Both the position numbers and the translations under genes were made by a program. Shown one piece after another: positions 51,307 to 59,083 of a DNA stretch of 64,000 bases. The notes under the pieces are model-generated. The model searched no databases. It had not been told where the DNA came from and was given only the letters and a program-made list of their open reading frames with translations. The stretch comes from Frateuria_A yonginensis (GTDB taxonomy: Bacteria; Pseudomonadota; Gammaproteobacteria; Xanthomonadales; Rhodanobacteraceae), in assembly GCF_037137055.1 (NCBI RefSeq), contig NZ_JBBBNY010000001.1, forward strand, positions 62,001 to 126,000. The letters run 5' to 3'. Every line of letters starts with the position of its first letter. Within the stretch, counting starts at the first letter, position 1.

Positions 51307-52644
51307 TCAGAGGATGTAACGGCTGAGGTCCTGGTCCTTGACCAGCGATCCCAGGTTCTTGTCGACCTGTTCGGCGTCGATCAGATATTTTTCTCCGGAC
51401 TTGTCCGCCGCCTCGAAGGAAACCTTTTCCAGCAGCCGCTCCATCACCGTGTGCAGGCGGCGGGCGCCGATGTTCTCCGTGCGCTCGTTCACCTGGTAGG
51501 CGACCTCGGCCAGCCGGTCGATCCCCGACTCGGTGAACTCCAGGCTCACGCCCTCGGTGCCGAGCAGTGCCGCGTACTGCTTCGTGAGTGCGTTGTGGGG
51601 CTCCCGGAGGATGCGTTTGAAATCCTCCACCGACAGCGCGGACAGCTCCACGCGGATCGGCAGGCGGCCCTGCAGCTCGGGGATCAGATCCGACGGCTTG
51701 GCCAGCGAGAACGCGCCGGAGGCGATGAACAGCATGTGGTCGGTCTTGATCGGCCCGTAGCGGGTGGAGACGGTGGAGCCCTCCACCAGCGGCAGCAGGT
51801 CGCGCTGCACGCCCTCGCGGCTGACGCCGGCGCCGCCCCACTCGGAACGCTGCGCCACCTTGTCGATCTCGTCGATGAAGACGATCCCGTTCTGCTCGGC
51901 GGCTTCCACCGCCTGGGCGCGGATCTCCTCGTCGTTGAGCAGCTTGCCGGCCTCCTCCTCGACCAGCAGCGGACGCGCGGTCTTGATCGGCAGCTTGCGC
52001 GACTGCGTGCGCGTACCGCCCAGGTGCTGGAACATCTGGCGCAGCTGCTGGCCCATCTCCTCCATGCCGGGCGGCGACATGATCTCCACGCCGACGTTCA
52101 TGGCGAAGTCCAGCTCGATCTCGCGGTCGTCCAGCGCGCCCTCGCGCAGCTGCTTGCGCAGCTTCTGGCGGGTCTCGCTGTCCGGCGCGGAGACGGTGAG
52201 GTCGTGCGACCAGTCGGCGGCGGTCTGCCGGCGCGGCAGCAGGGCGTCCAGGATGCGGTCCTCGGCGCGGTCCTCGGCCTGCGAGCGCACGCGCTTGATC
52301 GCCTGCTCGCGGGTGAGCTTGTAGGACACGTCGGCGAGGTCGCGGATGATCGATTCGACGTCCTTGCCGACGTAGCCGACCTCGGTGAACTTGGTCGCCT
52401 CCACCTTCACGAACGGCGCGTTCGCCAGCGTGGCCAGGCGCCGCGCGATCTCCGTCTTGCCCACGCCGGTCGGACCGATCATCAGGATGTTCTTGGGGGT
52501 GACCTCGTTGCGCAGCTCGGGATCGAGCTGCATGCGGCGCCAGCGGTTGCGCAGCGCGATGGCGACGGCACGCTTGGCGTCGTTCTGGCCGATGATGTAG
52601 CGGTCCAGTTCGTTGACGATTTCGCGGGGAGTGAGTTCGGACAT
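51307..52644 (-). CDS. hslU: HslU ATPase of the HslVU protease
   Basis: 445 residues. AAA+ unfoldase with MSELTPREIVNELDRYIIGQ, Walker A GPTGVGKTEIARRLA, the pore loop GYVGKD, Walker B GIVFIDEIDKV and the C-terminus LVKDQDLSRYIL, whose tail docks into HslV. The I domain is about 110-240. It feeds unfolded proteins to HslV. Follows hslV by 63 bases. Confidence 0.98.
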   Translation of the reverse strand: MSELTPREIVNELDRYIIGQNDAKRAVAIALRNRWRRMQLDPELRNEVTPKNILMIGPTGVGKTEIARRLATLANAPFVKVEATKFTEVGYVGKDVESIIRDLADVSYKLTREQAIKRVRSQAEDRAEDRILDALLPRRQTAADWSHDLTVSAPDSETRQKLRKQLREGALDDREIELDFAMNVGVEIMSPPGMEEMGQQLRQMFQHLGGTRTQSRKLPIKTARPLLVEEEAGKLLNDEEIRAQAVEAAEQNGIVFIDEIDKVAQRSEWGGAGVSREGVQRDLLPLVEGSTVSTRYGPIKTDHMLFIASGAFSLAKPSDLIPELQGRLPIRVELSALSVEDFKRILREPHNALTKQYAALLGTEGVSLEFTESGIDRLAEVAYQVNERTENIGARRLHTVMERLLEKVSFEAADKSGEKYLIDAEQVDKNLGSLVKDQDLSRYIL

Positions 52645-52707
52645 GGTTTGGCCGGGTGGGAGGAAGGGAAGGACAGGGTTGTCGACGATGCGGACGAGCG
52701 GAGCGTG

Positions 52708-53274
52708 TTACGCCTCCCGTTCGCCGCTACCCGCTCCGGCCTCCAGTTCCTCGATCGTGGTGCTGTGGTTGGTGTAGATGCAGATGTCGCCGGCGATCTT
52801 CAGCGCCTTTTCCACGACCTGCCGCGCGCTCATGTCGGTGTTCTCCAGCAGCGCCAGCGCGGCGGCCTGGGCGTAGGGGCCGCCCGAGCCGATCGCGATC
52901 AGGCCGTTTTCCGGCTCCAGCACGTCGCCATTGCCGGAGATCAGCAGCGAAGCGTCCTTGTCCACCACCGCGAGCATCGCCTCGAGCCGGCCAAGGCGCC
53001 GATCGGTGCGCCATTCCTTGGCCATCTCGACCGCGGCACGCACCAGGTTGCCGCCGTGCTTGTCGAGCTTCTGCTCGAACAGCTCGAACAGGGTGAAGGC
53101 GTCCGCGGTGGCCCCGGCGAAGCCGGCCAGCACGTCGCCCTTGCCCAGGCGGCGGATCTTGCGCGCGTTGGACTTCATCACCGTGTTGCCCAGGGTGACC
53201 TGGCCGTCGCCGCCCAGCACGACGCGCCCATTGCGGCGGACCGAGAGGATGGTGGTGGCGTGGAACGATTCCAT
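52708..53274 (-). CDS. hslV: HslV peptidase of the HslVU protease
   Basis: 188 residues beginning MESFHATTILSVRRNGRVVL. The catalytic N-terminal threonine is Thr7 of ATTILSVRR (TTI), so a six-residue propeptide must be removed, as is typical of Xanthomonadales HslV; in E. coli only the initiator Met is lost. GGDGQVTLGNTVMK and GSGGPYAQAAALAL are the usual conserved blocks. The gap to xerC upstream is about 200 bases and shows no gene. Confidence 0.97.
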   Translation of the reverse strand: MESFHATTILSVRRNGRVVLGGDGQVTLGNTVMKSNARKIRRLGKGDVLAGFAGATADAFTLFELFEQKLDKHGGNLVRAAVEMAKEWRTDRRLGRLEAMLAVVDKDASLLISGNGDVLEPENGLIAIGSGGPYAQAAALALLENTDMSARQVVEKALKIAGDICIYTNHSTTIEELEAGAGSGEREA

Positions 53275-53477
53275 GGAAAGGTTGCCTGCGGGTAGGAACG
53301 CAAGGATGTGGGGCGCACCACGGCCGAACCCAAGGGTGGACAGGCCATGGCGGCAGGCCGCGTCGCCGAGGGGCGCGCCCTGCCGGGCCTCGGGCCGGGC
53401 CGCCCGGTGCCGCCGGCCCGCGGCGGCTTCGGCGGCGGGTGCACGGTCCGTTCACGGCGCACGGGGCGCCGCCGCAG

Positions 53478-54377
53478 TCAGCGCTTGCGCCGCGCGCGCG
53501 GGTGGGCGGCGTCGTAGACGCGCGCCAGGTGCTGGAAATCCAGGTGGGTGTAGATCTGGGTGGTGGCGATGTCGGCGTGGCCGAGCAGCTCCTGCACCGC
53601 GCGCAGATCGCCGGAGGATTCGAGCATGTGGCTGGCGAAGGTGTGCCGCAGCAGGTGCGGGTGCACGCGCTTGGCGAAGCCCTGCGCCAGCGCCAGCTGC
53701 TTGAGCCGGGCCTGCACCGTGCGCGGGCTGATCGGCGCGCCGCCGCGGCCGCGGAACACCGGCGCGGTGGGCTGCATGCCTTCGGCCTGACCGAGCGCCC
53801 GCAGCGCCGCCAGCGCATGGCTGCCGACCGGGACGATGCGGGTCTTGGCCCCCTTGCCGAGCACGCGCACCTCGCCGCCCTCCAGGTCCAGGTCACCCCA
53901 GCGCAGGCCGGCCAGCTCCGACAGGCGCAGGCCGGAGGAATAGAACAGCTCCAGCATGGCGCGGTCGCGCAGGGCCAGCGCGCCGTCGCCGACCTGCTCC
54001 ACCAGCGCCGCGGCCTCGTCCACGTCCAGGACCTGCGGCAGCTTGCGATGCACCTTGGGGCCGCGCACGCCGGCCGCCGGGTCGTGCGCCAGCAGGCCTT
54101 CGCGGCCGAGCTGGCGGAACAGGCTGCGGCAGGAGGACAGCAGGCGCTGCAGGCTCTTCGGCGACAGCCCGGCGCGATGCTCGGCGGCGACGAAGGCACG
54201 CAATCGCGGCGCGCTGAGCTCCGCGAAGCCGGCGATACCCTGCCGCTCCATCCAGCCCAGCAGCTTGTCCAGGTCGCGGCGGTAGGCGGCGACGGTGTGC
54301 GCGGCGGCCTGGCGCTCGCCGGCGAGGCGGTCCAGCCACGCCGCGACCTGCGAGCGCGGGTCCGCCGTGGCGCTCAG
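53478..54377 (-). CDS. xerC: Tyrosine recombinase XerC
   Basis: 299 residues if it begins at the CTG at 54377, which overlaps the DUF484 stop as CTGA and has AGGAG six bases upstream. In the first 40 codons there is no in-frame ATG, GTG or TTG; the next ATG falls at W-M-E-R and would remove most of the SAM-like domain. Active-site residues: GLRLSELAGLRWGDL (Arg), GKGAKTRIVPVG (Lys), HPHLLRHTFASHML (H-x-x-R), LGHADIATTQIYTHLDF (His and Tyr). With XerD it resolves chromosome dimers at dif. Confidence 0.9.
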   Translation of the reverse strand: MSATADPRSQVAAWLDRLAGERQAAAHTVAAYRRDLDKLLGWMERQGIAGFAELSAPRLRAFVAAEHRAGLSPKSLQRLLSSCRSLFRQLGREGLLAHDPAAGVRGPKVHRKLPQVLDVDEAAALVEQVGDGALALRDRAMLELFYSSGLRLSELAGLRWGDLDLEGGEVRVLGKGAKTRIVPVGSHALAALRALGQAEGMQPTAPVFRGRGGAPISPRTVQARLKQLALAQGFAKRVHPHLLRHTFASHMLESSGDLRAVQELLGHADIATTQIYTHLDFQHLARVYDAAHPRARRKR

Positions 54378-55060
54378 GCCAGCTCCTGCGAGCGGGTCAG
54401 CGCGGCGCTCATGGTGGCGGCGAGCATCTTCAGGAACAGCGTGCCCATGCCCGGCTGGAAGTGGTTGGAGTCGGCGCTGCCCAGCGCCAGCAGGCCGAGC
54501 TCGCCCAGCGGCATTACCGCCGCCGAGTGCACCTCCGGCGCATGGTCGCCGAACAGCCGGTACAGCCGCTCGGCCGACAGCCGCCCCACCAGCGGTTCGT
54601 GGTTGCCGAGGAAGCCGGCGAACTCGCTCAGCGCGGCCCGCCCGCCCGGCTCGACCACCAGCCATTCGGCGGGCGGCAGGCCGTAGGCGTGGCCGAACAG
54701 CAGCAACCGCACCTGCTCGATGTGGAAATCGGCGGCGAGCCGGCTGATCACGCTGCGCGCGGCCACCGCCGGGGTCGCGGCGCGCAGCATGGTGACATTC
54801 AGTTCGTGCACGCGCTGCATCAGCCGCTCGTTGTCCGCGGCAATGGCGACCAGCTCGGCCAGGCGGCGCTCCAGCTCGGCGTTCTTCTCGCGCAGCTGCT
54901 GCAGCTGATACATGGCCAGCGAGGCGACCGGTCCCTCGCTGCGCGGCAGCGTCAGCTGTGCGGCGAGCTCCGGGTAGTCGGCCAGGAAATGCGGATGGCG
55001 CTTGAGGTACGCCGCCACCGCGGTGGCGCTGGGGATCTCGTCGAGCAGGGTGTCGGGCAT
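54374..55060 (-). CDS. DUF484-family protein (YigA-like)
   Basis: 228 residues: MPDTLLDEIPSATAVAAYLK, then a coiled coil (LQQLREKNAELERRLAELVA) and a GAF-like domain (about 100-225). The gene stands in the fixed order dapF-DUF484-xerC known in gammaproteobacteria. Its function is unknown; the GAF-like fold suggests binding of a small molecule or partner. It overlaps xerC by four bases and follows dapF by 77 bases. Confidence 0.93.
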   Translation of the reverse strand: MPDTLLDEIPSATAVAAYLKRHPHFLADYPELAAQLTLPRSEGPVASLAMYQLQQLREKNAELERRLAELVAIAADNERLMQRVHELNVTMLRAATPAVAARSVISRLAADFHIEQVRLLLFGHAYGLPPAEWLVVEPGGRAALSEFAGFLGNHEPLVGRLSAERLYRLFGDHAPEVHSAAVMPLGELGLLALGSADSNHFQPGMGTLFLKMLAATMSAALTRSQELA

Positions 55061-55137
55061 GGAGCGGACCTACGGAACGTCAGGCGGCGGATCGGCCTGC
55101 CCGCAGTGTGCGACGGCAGCGCCCGCGCATCAATGCA

Positions 55138-55965
55138 TCAGCCCAGCCAATCGCCGTCGAAGACGAACGCCGCCGGGCCGGTCATCCACAGCGTGTGGCC
55201 CGGACCGGGCCAGTCGATCTGCAGGCGACCGCCCGGCAGATCCACCTGCACGCGTGCTTCCACCGCGCCACGCCGGCGCAGCACGGCCATCGCGGCGCAG
55301 GCGCCGGTACCGCAGGCCAGCGTCCAGCCGCTGCCGCGTTCGTGCACGCGCAGGCGCAGGTGACCGCGATCGAGCACCTGCACGAAACCGGCATTGGCGC
55401 CCTGCGGGAACCGCGGATGCGCGGTCAGCTGCGGGCCGAGCCGTTCCAGCGCGGGATCGGCCAGCTCGTCGACCACCACCACGGCGTGCGGGTTGCCCAT
55501 CGATACGGCGCCGACGTCGAGCGTGCCATGGTCCAGGTCCAGCGCGTAGCGGTCGGCCGCCGTCTCCGCCGCCAGCGGGATCCGCGCCGGCTCGAACACC
55601 GGCGCACCCATGTCCACGGTGACCTGCCCCGGCGCCAGCACACGCACGGTGACCGGCCCGGACGGGCTTTCGATGCGCACCGGCACGTCCAGCGCCAGCG
55701 CGCCGGCCCGGTGCAGCCAGGCCGCCACGCAGCGTACGCCGTTGCCGCACTGGCCGGAGGGCGTGCCGTCGGCGTTCCAGATGCCGTAGTAGTAGGCGCA
55801 GGCGGGGTCGCGCGGCATCTCCACGCTCAGCAGCTGGTCGCAGCCGATGCCGGTGTGGCGGTCGGCCAGCGCGCGGATGCGGGCCGGGTCGAGGGCGAAC
55901 CGTGCGCGCCGTGCGTCGACCAGCACGAAATCGTTGCCGATGCCGTGCATCTTGGAGAAGCGCAT
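55138..55965 (-). CDS. dapF: Diaminopimelate epimerase
   Basis: 275 residues from MRFSKMHGIGNDFVLVDARR. It turns LL-diaminopimelate into the meso form for peptidoglycan and lysine. The two catalytic cysteines are C73 in NADGTPSGQCGNGVRC and C218 in LACGTGACAAM, with the conserved SMGNPHAVVVVDE. The ATG is 6 bases after lptM, so both are cotranscribed. Confidence 0.98.
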   Translation of the reverse strand: MRFSKMHGIGNDFVLVDARRARFALDPARIRALADRHTGIGCDQLLSVEMPRDPACAYYYGIWNADGTPSGQCGNGVRCVAAWLHRAGALALDVPVRIESPSGPVTVRVLAPGQVTVDMGAPVFEPARIPLAAETAADRYALDLDHGTLDVGAVSMGNPHAVVVVDELADPALERLGPQLTAHPRFPQGANAGFVQVLDRGHLRLRVHERGSGWTLACGTGACAAMAVLRRRGAVEARVQVDLPGGRLQIDWPGPGHTLWMTGPAAFVFDGDWLG

Positions 55966-55970
55966 GGGGC

Positions 55971-56135
55971 TCAGTCCGGCAGCGGAACGCTCGTCGCGGG
56001 TGCCGGCGCCGACGCGGCCGGCGCCACGGTGCTGCCCGGCTGCGCCGGCGGCATCACCAGCGGGCCCTTGTTGCCGCAGCCGGCGAGCAGGCCCATGGCC
56101 AGCAGCAGGGCAATGCACAGGAGGGATCGGCGCAT
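55971..56135 (-). CDS. lptM: LptM (YifL)-like LPS-transport lipoprotein
   Basis: 54 residues, below usual length cut-offs. It begins MRRSLLCIALLLAMGLLAGC, a lipoprotein signal with lipobox LAGC, followed at once by GNKGPLVMPP, which matches the CGQKGPLYLP motif of LptM; the tail is Ala/Pro-rich. LptM stabilises LptD in the outer membrane by mimicking LPS. The gene directly precedes dapF, exactly as in E. coli. Confidence 0.88.
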   Translation of the reverse strand: MRRSLLCIALLLAMGLLAGCGNKGPLVMPPAQPGSTVAPAASAPAPATSVPLPD

Positions 56136-56201
56136 CGGAACTTCCTAGGAACGACGGCGGCTATGATGCGCGCATCATAACGGTGCGGGAAGAATCGTCG
56201 T

Positions 56202-56885
56202 ATGGACTGGGCCACGCTGCTGCGTCTGCCGAGCACCTTGCTGTGGATCCTGGCGGCGCTGGCCCTGCTGTTCGCGCTGGTACAGCTGGTGGCTCTGCGC
56301 CATCGCCTGCAGGCGCGGCGCCCGCTGGCCTCGTTGCTGCGCCTGCTGGCGCTGCTGCTCGGGCTGGGGCTCGGCCTGCTGCTGGCCGGGGCCGGCTGGA
56401 GCCTGCGCGGCTACCGGCTGCTGGCCGAGGAGACTCCGGTGCTGGCGATCGATGCGCACATCCTCTCGCCGCAGCGCTGGATGCTGACCCTGACCTGGCC
56501 GGAAGGCGCCACCCGCACGGTGACCCTGGCCGGCGACGCCTGGCGCGTCGAGGCGCTGGTCCTCAAGTGGAAGCTGCCTGCACTGCTCGCCGGGGCGCCG
56601 CCGCTGTACCGGCTGGACCGGCTCTCCGGCCGCTACGACGACCCGGCCGAGGAGGCCTCGGGCCCGCGCACGGTGGTTGATTTCCGCGAGGCCGGCGCGT
56701 ACGACCTGGTCACCCTGGCGCGACGCCACCCGGAATGGCTGCCGATGGTCGACTCCGTCTACGGCAGCGGCGCGTACCTGCCGCTGGTCGACGGCGGCCA
56801 TTACGCGGTGAGCCTGATGCGCACCGGCGCGCTGGTGGCGCGGCCGGACGAGGACACCGCCGAGCGGATCGCCCACCCTTTGTAG
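56202..56885 (+). CDS. Membrane protein of unknown function
   Basis: 227 residues. Two helices (WILAALALLFALVQLVALRH and LASLLRLLALLLGLGLGLLL) are followed by a soluble domain, probably periplasmic, with beta strands (MLTLTWPEGATRTVTLAGDA, WKLPALLAGAPPLYRLDRLS). Homologues are known in related bacteria but I know no function. It is divergent from lptM (66 bases) and convergent with the GNAT gene (8 bases). Confidence 0.75.
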   Translation: MDWATLLRLPSTLLWILAALALLFALVQLVALRHRLQARRPLASLLRLLALLLGLGLGLLLAGAGWSLRGYRLLAEETPVLAIDAHILSPQRWMLTLTWPEGATRTVTLAGDAWRVEALVLKWKLPALLAGAPPLYRLDRLSGRYDDPAEEASGPRTVVDFREAGAYDLVTLARRHPEWLPMVDSVYGSGAYLPLVDGGHYAVSLMRTGALVARPDEDTAERIAHPL

Positions 56886-56893
56886 CCGGCGGC

Positions 56894-57376
56894 TCAGGGC
56901 AACACCTTCTCGTAGCGCCAGGCGTCCGCGCCGTCGTCGTAATAGGCGGGGTAGCCGCCGATGCGCCGGTAGCCCGCGCGCTCGTAGAGGGCGATCGCCG
57001 CGGCGTTGTCCACGCGCACTTCCAGCCGCATCGCGCGGCAGCCGCGCGCCCACGCCGCGTGCTCGGCGGCGTCGAGCAGGGCGGCGCCCACGCCCCGCCC
57101 GCGCGCCGCCGGCGCCGTCGCGATCGAATACAGCCGCGCGCGTACGCTGCCGGTGCGGAAGAACACCAGCGCACTGCCGAGCAGCGCGATGCCCGGCGCG
57201 TCCGCAGCGAGCACCAGCGCGCTCGGGCTGGCGAGGTGGCGCCGGTACTGCGCTCGGCTGAGGCGGTCGCCGGCGAAAGCGCTCTGCTCGAGGGTCACCA
57301 GCGCCGGCAGGTCGGCCGGCACGGCGGTGCGCACACGCAACGGAGGAACGGAGGGAGGATCGGCGGGAGAAGACAC
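56894..57376 (-). CDS. RimI-like GNAT acetyltransferase
   Basis: 160 residues if it starts at the GTG at 57376 (MSSPADPPSVPPLRVRTAVP). The acetyl-CoA loop is APAARGRGVGAALL (R-G-R-G-V-G-A); the rest (LSRAQYRRHLASPSALVLAA, YSIATAP, RLEVRVDNAAAIALYERAGY, YYDDGADAWRYEKVLP) closely resembles the N-terminal GNAT half of the GNAT-peptidase C39 fusion proteins that accompany RimK-like ligases. The C39 peptidase half is missing here; the protein ends after the GNAT. It is divergent from the RimK-like gene, with 180 bases between. Confidence 0.82.
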   Translation of the reverse strand: MSSPADPPSVPPLRVRTAVPADLPALVTLEQSAFAGDRLSRAQYRRHLASPSALVLAADAPGIALLGSALVFFRTGSVRARLYSIATAPAARGRGVGAALLDAAEHAAWARGCRAMRLEVRVDNAAAIALYERAGYRRIGGYPAYYDDGADAWRYEKVLP

Positions 57377-57556
57377 GTGCGGCGCTCCGGTGGATCCGCG
57401 CCAGTCTAATCGGCGGCGGAGCACGCTGAACCGCCTCTTTAGGCCTGCCGCGAGCCGCCATTGCGCCGGCGCACTCGTATGCCACACTGCGCGCCTTGCG
57501 TCCTGCCGCCTCGTTCCGCCGCGCGACGGCATCCTTCCTGTACATAGCGAGGTGCC

Positions 57557-59041
57557 ATGACCCGCCTGGTGATCGTCGTCGAGAAAGCTTCGGACTGGAG
57601 CGCCTACTACCCGTCCGTGGACGTGATCAGCGCCATGGATTACCTGCGCGAGCCGGTCGGCGTCGACGACGAACGCACCCACGTGATCAACCTGTGCCGC
57701 AGCTACAAGTACCTGGGCACCGGTTACTACGTGTCGCTGCTGGCCGAGGCGCGCGGGCACAAGGTGATGCCCTCGGTGCGCACCATCAACGACCTGCGCC
57801 GCCGCTCGCTCTACGGTCTGGACATCGAGGACCTCAACAGCAAGCTCACCCACTTCCTGCCGGCGGGTGGGCGCGACACCACCGACTTCGGCATCCTGGT
57901 GTACTTCGGCGAGACCGCCTACCCGGCGCTGCAGGACCTGGCGCGGCAGGTCTTCGAGATGTTCCCCTGTCCGTTGCTGCGCATCGAGTTCGAGCGTGAG
58001 CGCGTGTGGCAGGTGGCGTCGATCAAGCCGGTCGGCCTGCACACACTGGATGACGCGCAGGAGGACGCCTTCGCGGCGGAGCTGGACCGCTTCTCGCGCA
58101 AGCTGTGGCGCAAGCCGCGCACGCGCAAGCTGTACCGCTACGACATCGCGATGCTGGTCGACCCGAACGAGGCGATGCCGCCGTCGAACAGGAAGGCGCT
58201 GAAGAGCTTCATCGCCGCCGGCAAGGAGCTGGGCATCGAGGTCGATCCGATCGGCAAGAACGACTACCCGCGCCTGGCCGAATACGACGGCCTGTTCATT
58301 CGCGAGACCACCGCCTCCGACAACCACACCTACCGCTTCGCGCACCGCGCCGAGAAGGAAGGCATGGTGGTGATCGACGACCCGGCCTCGATCCTGCGCT
58401 GCACGAACAAGATCTTCCTCAACGACCTGATGGTCTCGCGCAAGCTCGCCGTGCCGCGCACCGAGATTCTCTACCGCGACAACGCCAAGGGCTGGAAGGA
58501 GACCGCCGAGAAGCTCGGCTTTCCGCTGGTGCTGAAGATCCCCGACGGCTCGTTCTCGCGCGGCGTGGTCAAGGTGGAGAACGCCGGCGCGCTGGAGAGG
58601 GCCGCGGGCGAGCTGTTCTCGCACAGCGCGCTGCTGCTGGCGCAGGAGTTCGTCTACACCGAATTCGACTGGCGCATCGGCGTGCTCAACCGCGAGCCGC
58701 TGTACGCCTGCAAGTACTACATGTCGCGCGGCCACTGGCAGATCTACAACCACGGCGCCAAGGGCACCGCCAAGTCCGGCGGCTTCGAGACCGTGCCGGT
58801 GCGCGACGCGCCGGCCGAAGTGGTGAAGCTCGCGCTCAAGGCGACCCAGGCGGTGGGCGATGGGCTGTACGGGGTCGACCTCAAGCAGGTGGGCAACAAG
58901 GCGGTGGTGATCGAGGTGAACGACAATCCCTCGATCGATGCCGGCGTGGAGGACGCCTACCTGGGCGTGGACCTGTACCGGCGGATCATGCAGGAGTTCC
59001 TGCGCCGGATGGAGCACAAGCGACTGGGCATCGGCCGCTAG
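57557..59041 (+). CDS. RLAN-RimK-like ATP-grasp ligase
   Basis: 494 residues. Residues 1-170 form the RLAN domain (RimK-like ATP-grasp N-terminal; VIVVEKASDWSAYYPSVDVI, NLCRSYKYLGTGYYVSLLAE, FGILVYFGETAYPALQDLAR). Residues about 290-490 are the ATP-grasp domain, with LVLKIPDGSFSRGVVKVENA, QEFVYTEFDWRIGVLNREPL and the Mg-binding end VIEVNDNPSIDAGVEDAYLG. Such enzymes link amino acids, often glutamate, to peptides, proteins or small molecules through acyl phosphates. The substrate of the RLAN branch is not established. It pairs with the divergent GNAT. Confidence 0.88.
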   Translation: MTRLVIVVEKASDWSAYYPSVDVISAMDYLREPVGVDDERTHVINLCRSYKYLGTGYYVSLLAEARGHKVMPSVRTINDLRRRSLYGLDIEDLNSKLTHFLPAGGRDTTDFGILVYFGETAYPALQDLARQVFEMFPCPLLRIEFERERVWQVASIKPVGLHTLDDAQEDAFAAELDRFSRKLWRKPRTRKLYRYDIAMLVDPNEAMPPSNRKALKSFIAAGKELGIEVDPIGKNDYPRLAEYDGLFIRETTASDNHTYRFAHRAEKEGMVVIDDPASILRCTNKIFLNDLMVSRKLAVPRTEILYRDNAKGWKETAEKLGFPLVLKIPDGSFSRGVVKVENAGALERAAGELFSHSALLLAQEFVYTEFDWRIGVLNREPLYACKYYMSRGHWQIYNHGAKGTAKSGGFETVPVRDAPAEVVKLALKATQAVGDGLYGVDLKQVGNKAVVIEVNDNPSIDAGVEDAYLGVDLYRRIMQEFLRRMEHKRLGIGR

Positions 59042-59060
59042 CGAGGCGCGCCCGGGCCCG

Positions 59061-59083
59061 GGTGGGAGCGAGCTTCTCCTACA
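59061..59083. repeat. Collapsed REP remnant
   Basis: GGTGGGAGCGAGCTTCTCCT followed by ACA at 59061-59083: the head of a REP joined straight to its reversed tail (CTCCTAC). It sits between the RimK-like gene and the convergent MHYT-GGDEF-EAL gene and slightly overlaps the latter's 3' end. Confidence 0.45.

Noticed and set aside
54378..54665. Upstream ATG extending xerC by 96 residues
   Set aside because: The extension lies inside the DUF484 gene in another frame and is Arg/Gly/Ala-rich; XerC would be far longer than the family.
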